Shown: positions 5,145-5,246 of the stretch, in pieces
Position numbering within the stretch: the stretch's first letter is position 1
Layout: each line of letters begins with the position of its first letter
Origin: a bacterium
GTDB lineage: Bacteria > Zixibacteria > MSB-5A5 > GN15 > FEB-12
Length of the DNA: 5,246 nucleotides
Assembly (NCBI GenBank): GCA_030612965.1
Contig: JAUWMW010000169.1
Coordinates: forward strand, 1 to 5,246
Direction of reading: 5' to 3'
Position numbers and translations under genes: made by a program
Notes under the pieces: generated by a model
What the model was told of the DNA's origin: nothing
Databases searched by the model: none
Seen by the model: only the letters and a program-made list of their open reading frames with translations

Positions 5145-5246
5145 TTAAGCATAACTGTTCTTTACTTCAAAATCAACTGGACTCATGTATCCCAGAGTAG
5201 AATGACGACGAATTCGGTTGTAGAATACTTCTATCCAGGCAAATAT
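5145..5246 (-). CDS. IS3-family transposase (OrfB), C-terminal fragment, right copy
   Basis: On the minus strand the frame entering from the right edge encodes 33 residues, IFAWIEVFYNRIRRHSTLGY followed by MSPVDFEVKNSYA, then the stop at 5145-5147. It is the same tail of an IS3-family DDE transposase as at the left edge, with five extra residues visible upstream. It is cut by the window edge, not by mutation. Its reading direction opposes rho. Confidence 0.9.
   Translation of the reverse strand: MFAWIEVFYNRIRRHSTLGYMSPVDFEVKNSYA

Larger units (their letters stand above)
5115..5246 (-). mobile_element. 3' end of an IS3-family insertion sequence (right copy, cut by window edge)
   Basis: Positions 5115-5232 repeat 1-118 without a mismatch in reverse orientation, and 5233-5246 extend the same transposase frame a little further. 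Like the left copy, its 3' end faces the housekeeping genes, so the two copies are inverted relative to each other. It lies 35 bases after the rho stop codon and its transposase converges on rho. Complete identity over 118 bases suggests recent transposition or an assembly in which both junctions were read from one repeat consensus. Confidence 0.9.

Noticed and set aside
1..5246. CRISPR array, tRNA, rRNA, riboswitch, toxin-antitoxin or defence genes
   Set aside because: I looked on both strands and saw no regularly spaced direct repeats, tRNA-like arms with a CCA end, rRNA motifs, or proteins of such systems.

Overview
The window carries a block of ordinary bacterial chromosomal genes, all on the + strand. 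At both edges it is bounded by the inward-facing 3' ends of the same IS3-family insertion sequence. Base composition of the genes is close to half G+C by eye; the IS ends are more AT-rich. The mix suggests a Gram-negative-type bacterium: a small secreted, possibly outer-membrane protein, panD, glmU-like, a LytR_C membrane protein, rsfS and rho. An uncultured lineage such as the FCB group or Zixibacteria would fit, but this is a weak impression and no marker here settles it.

Layout from left to right. 1-118: end of an IS3-family element (transposase C-terminus plus terminal inverted repeat). 119-436: gene-free DNA, of which about 131-283 is a GC-rich mosaic of inverted repeats that folds well on paper. 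437-910: Nudix hydrolase, closest by eye to the NudB/dihydroneopterin triphosphate type. 1052-1402: panD, aspartate decarboxylase with an intact G24-S25 self-cleavage site. 1468-2211: a GlmU-type uridylyltransferase with no acetyltransferase half. 2352-2834: small secreted protein of unknown function. 2890-3414: membrane-anchored LytR_C-domain protein. 3421-3777: ribosomal silencing factor RsfS. 3832-5079: transcription termination factor Rho, complete. 5080-5114: short spacer with a weak terminator-like hairpin. 5115-5246: the second IS3-family end, in inverted orientation.

The genes fall into a likely coenzyme/envelope-precursor group (Nudix, panD, glmU-like) and a likely operon of LytR_C, rsfS and rho. 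A possible promoter with a perfect TATAAT box lies before the secreted protein. The LytR_C and rsfS genes are only 6 bases apart, and rho follows 54 bases later behind a good ribosome binding site.

I did not find a clearly new biological system. The most noteworthy points are the perfect 118-bp inverted IS ends that bracket housekeeping genes (possibly only because an assembly broke at repeats), the structured repeat cluster upstream of the Nudix gene, the single-domain GlmU, and the pairing of a LytR_C membrane protein with rsfS and rho.
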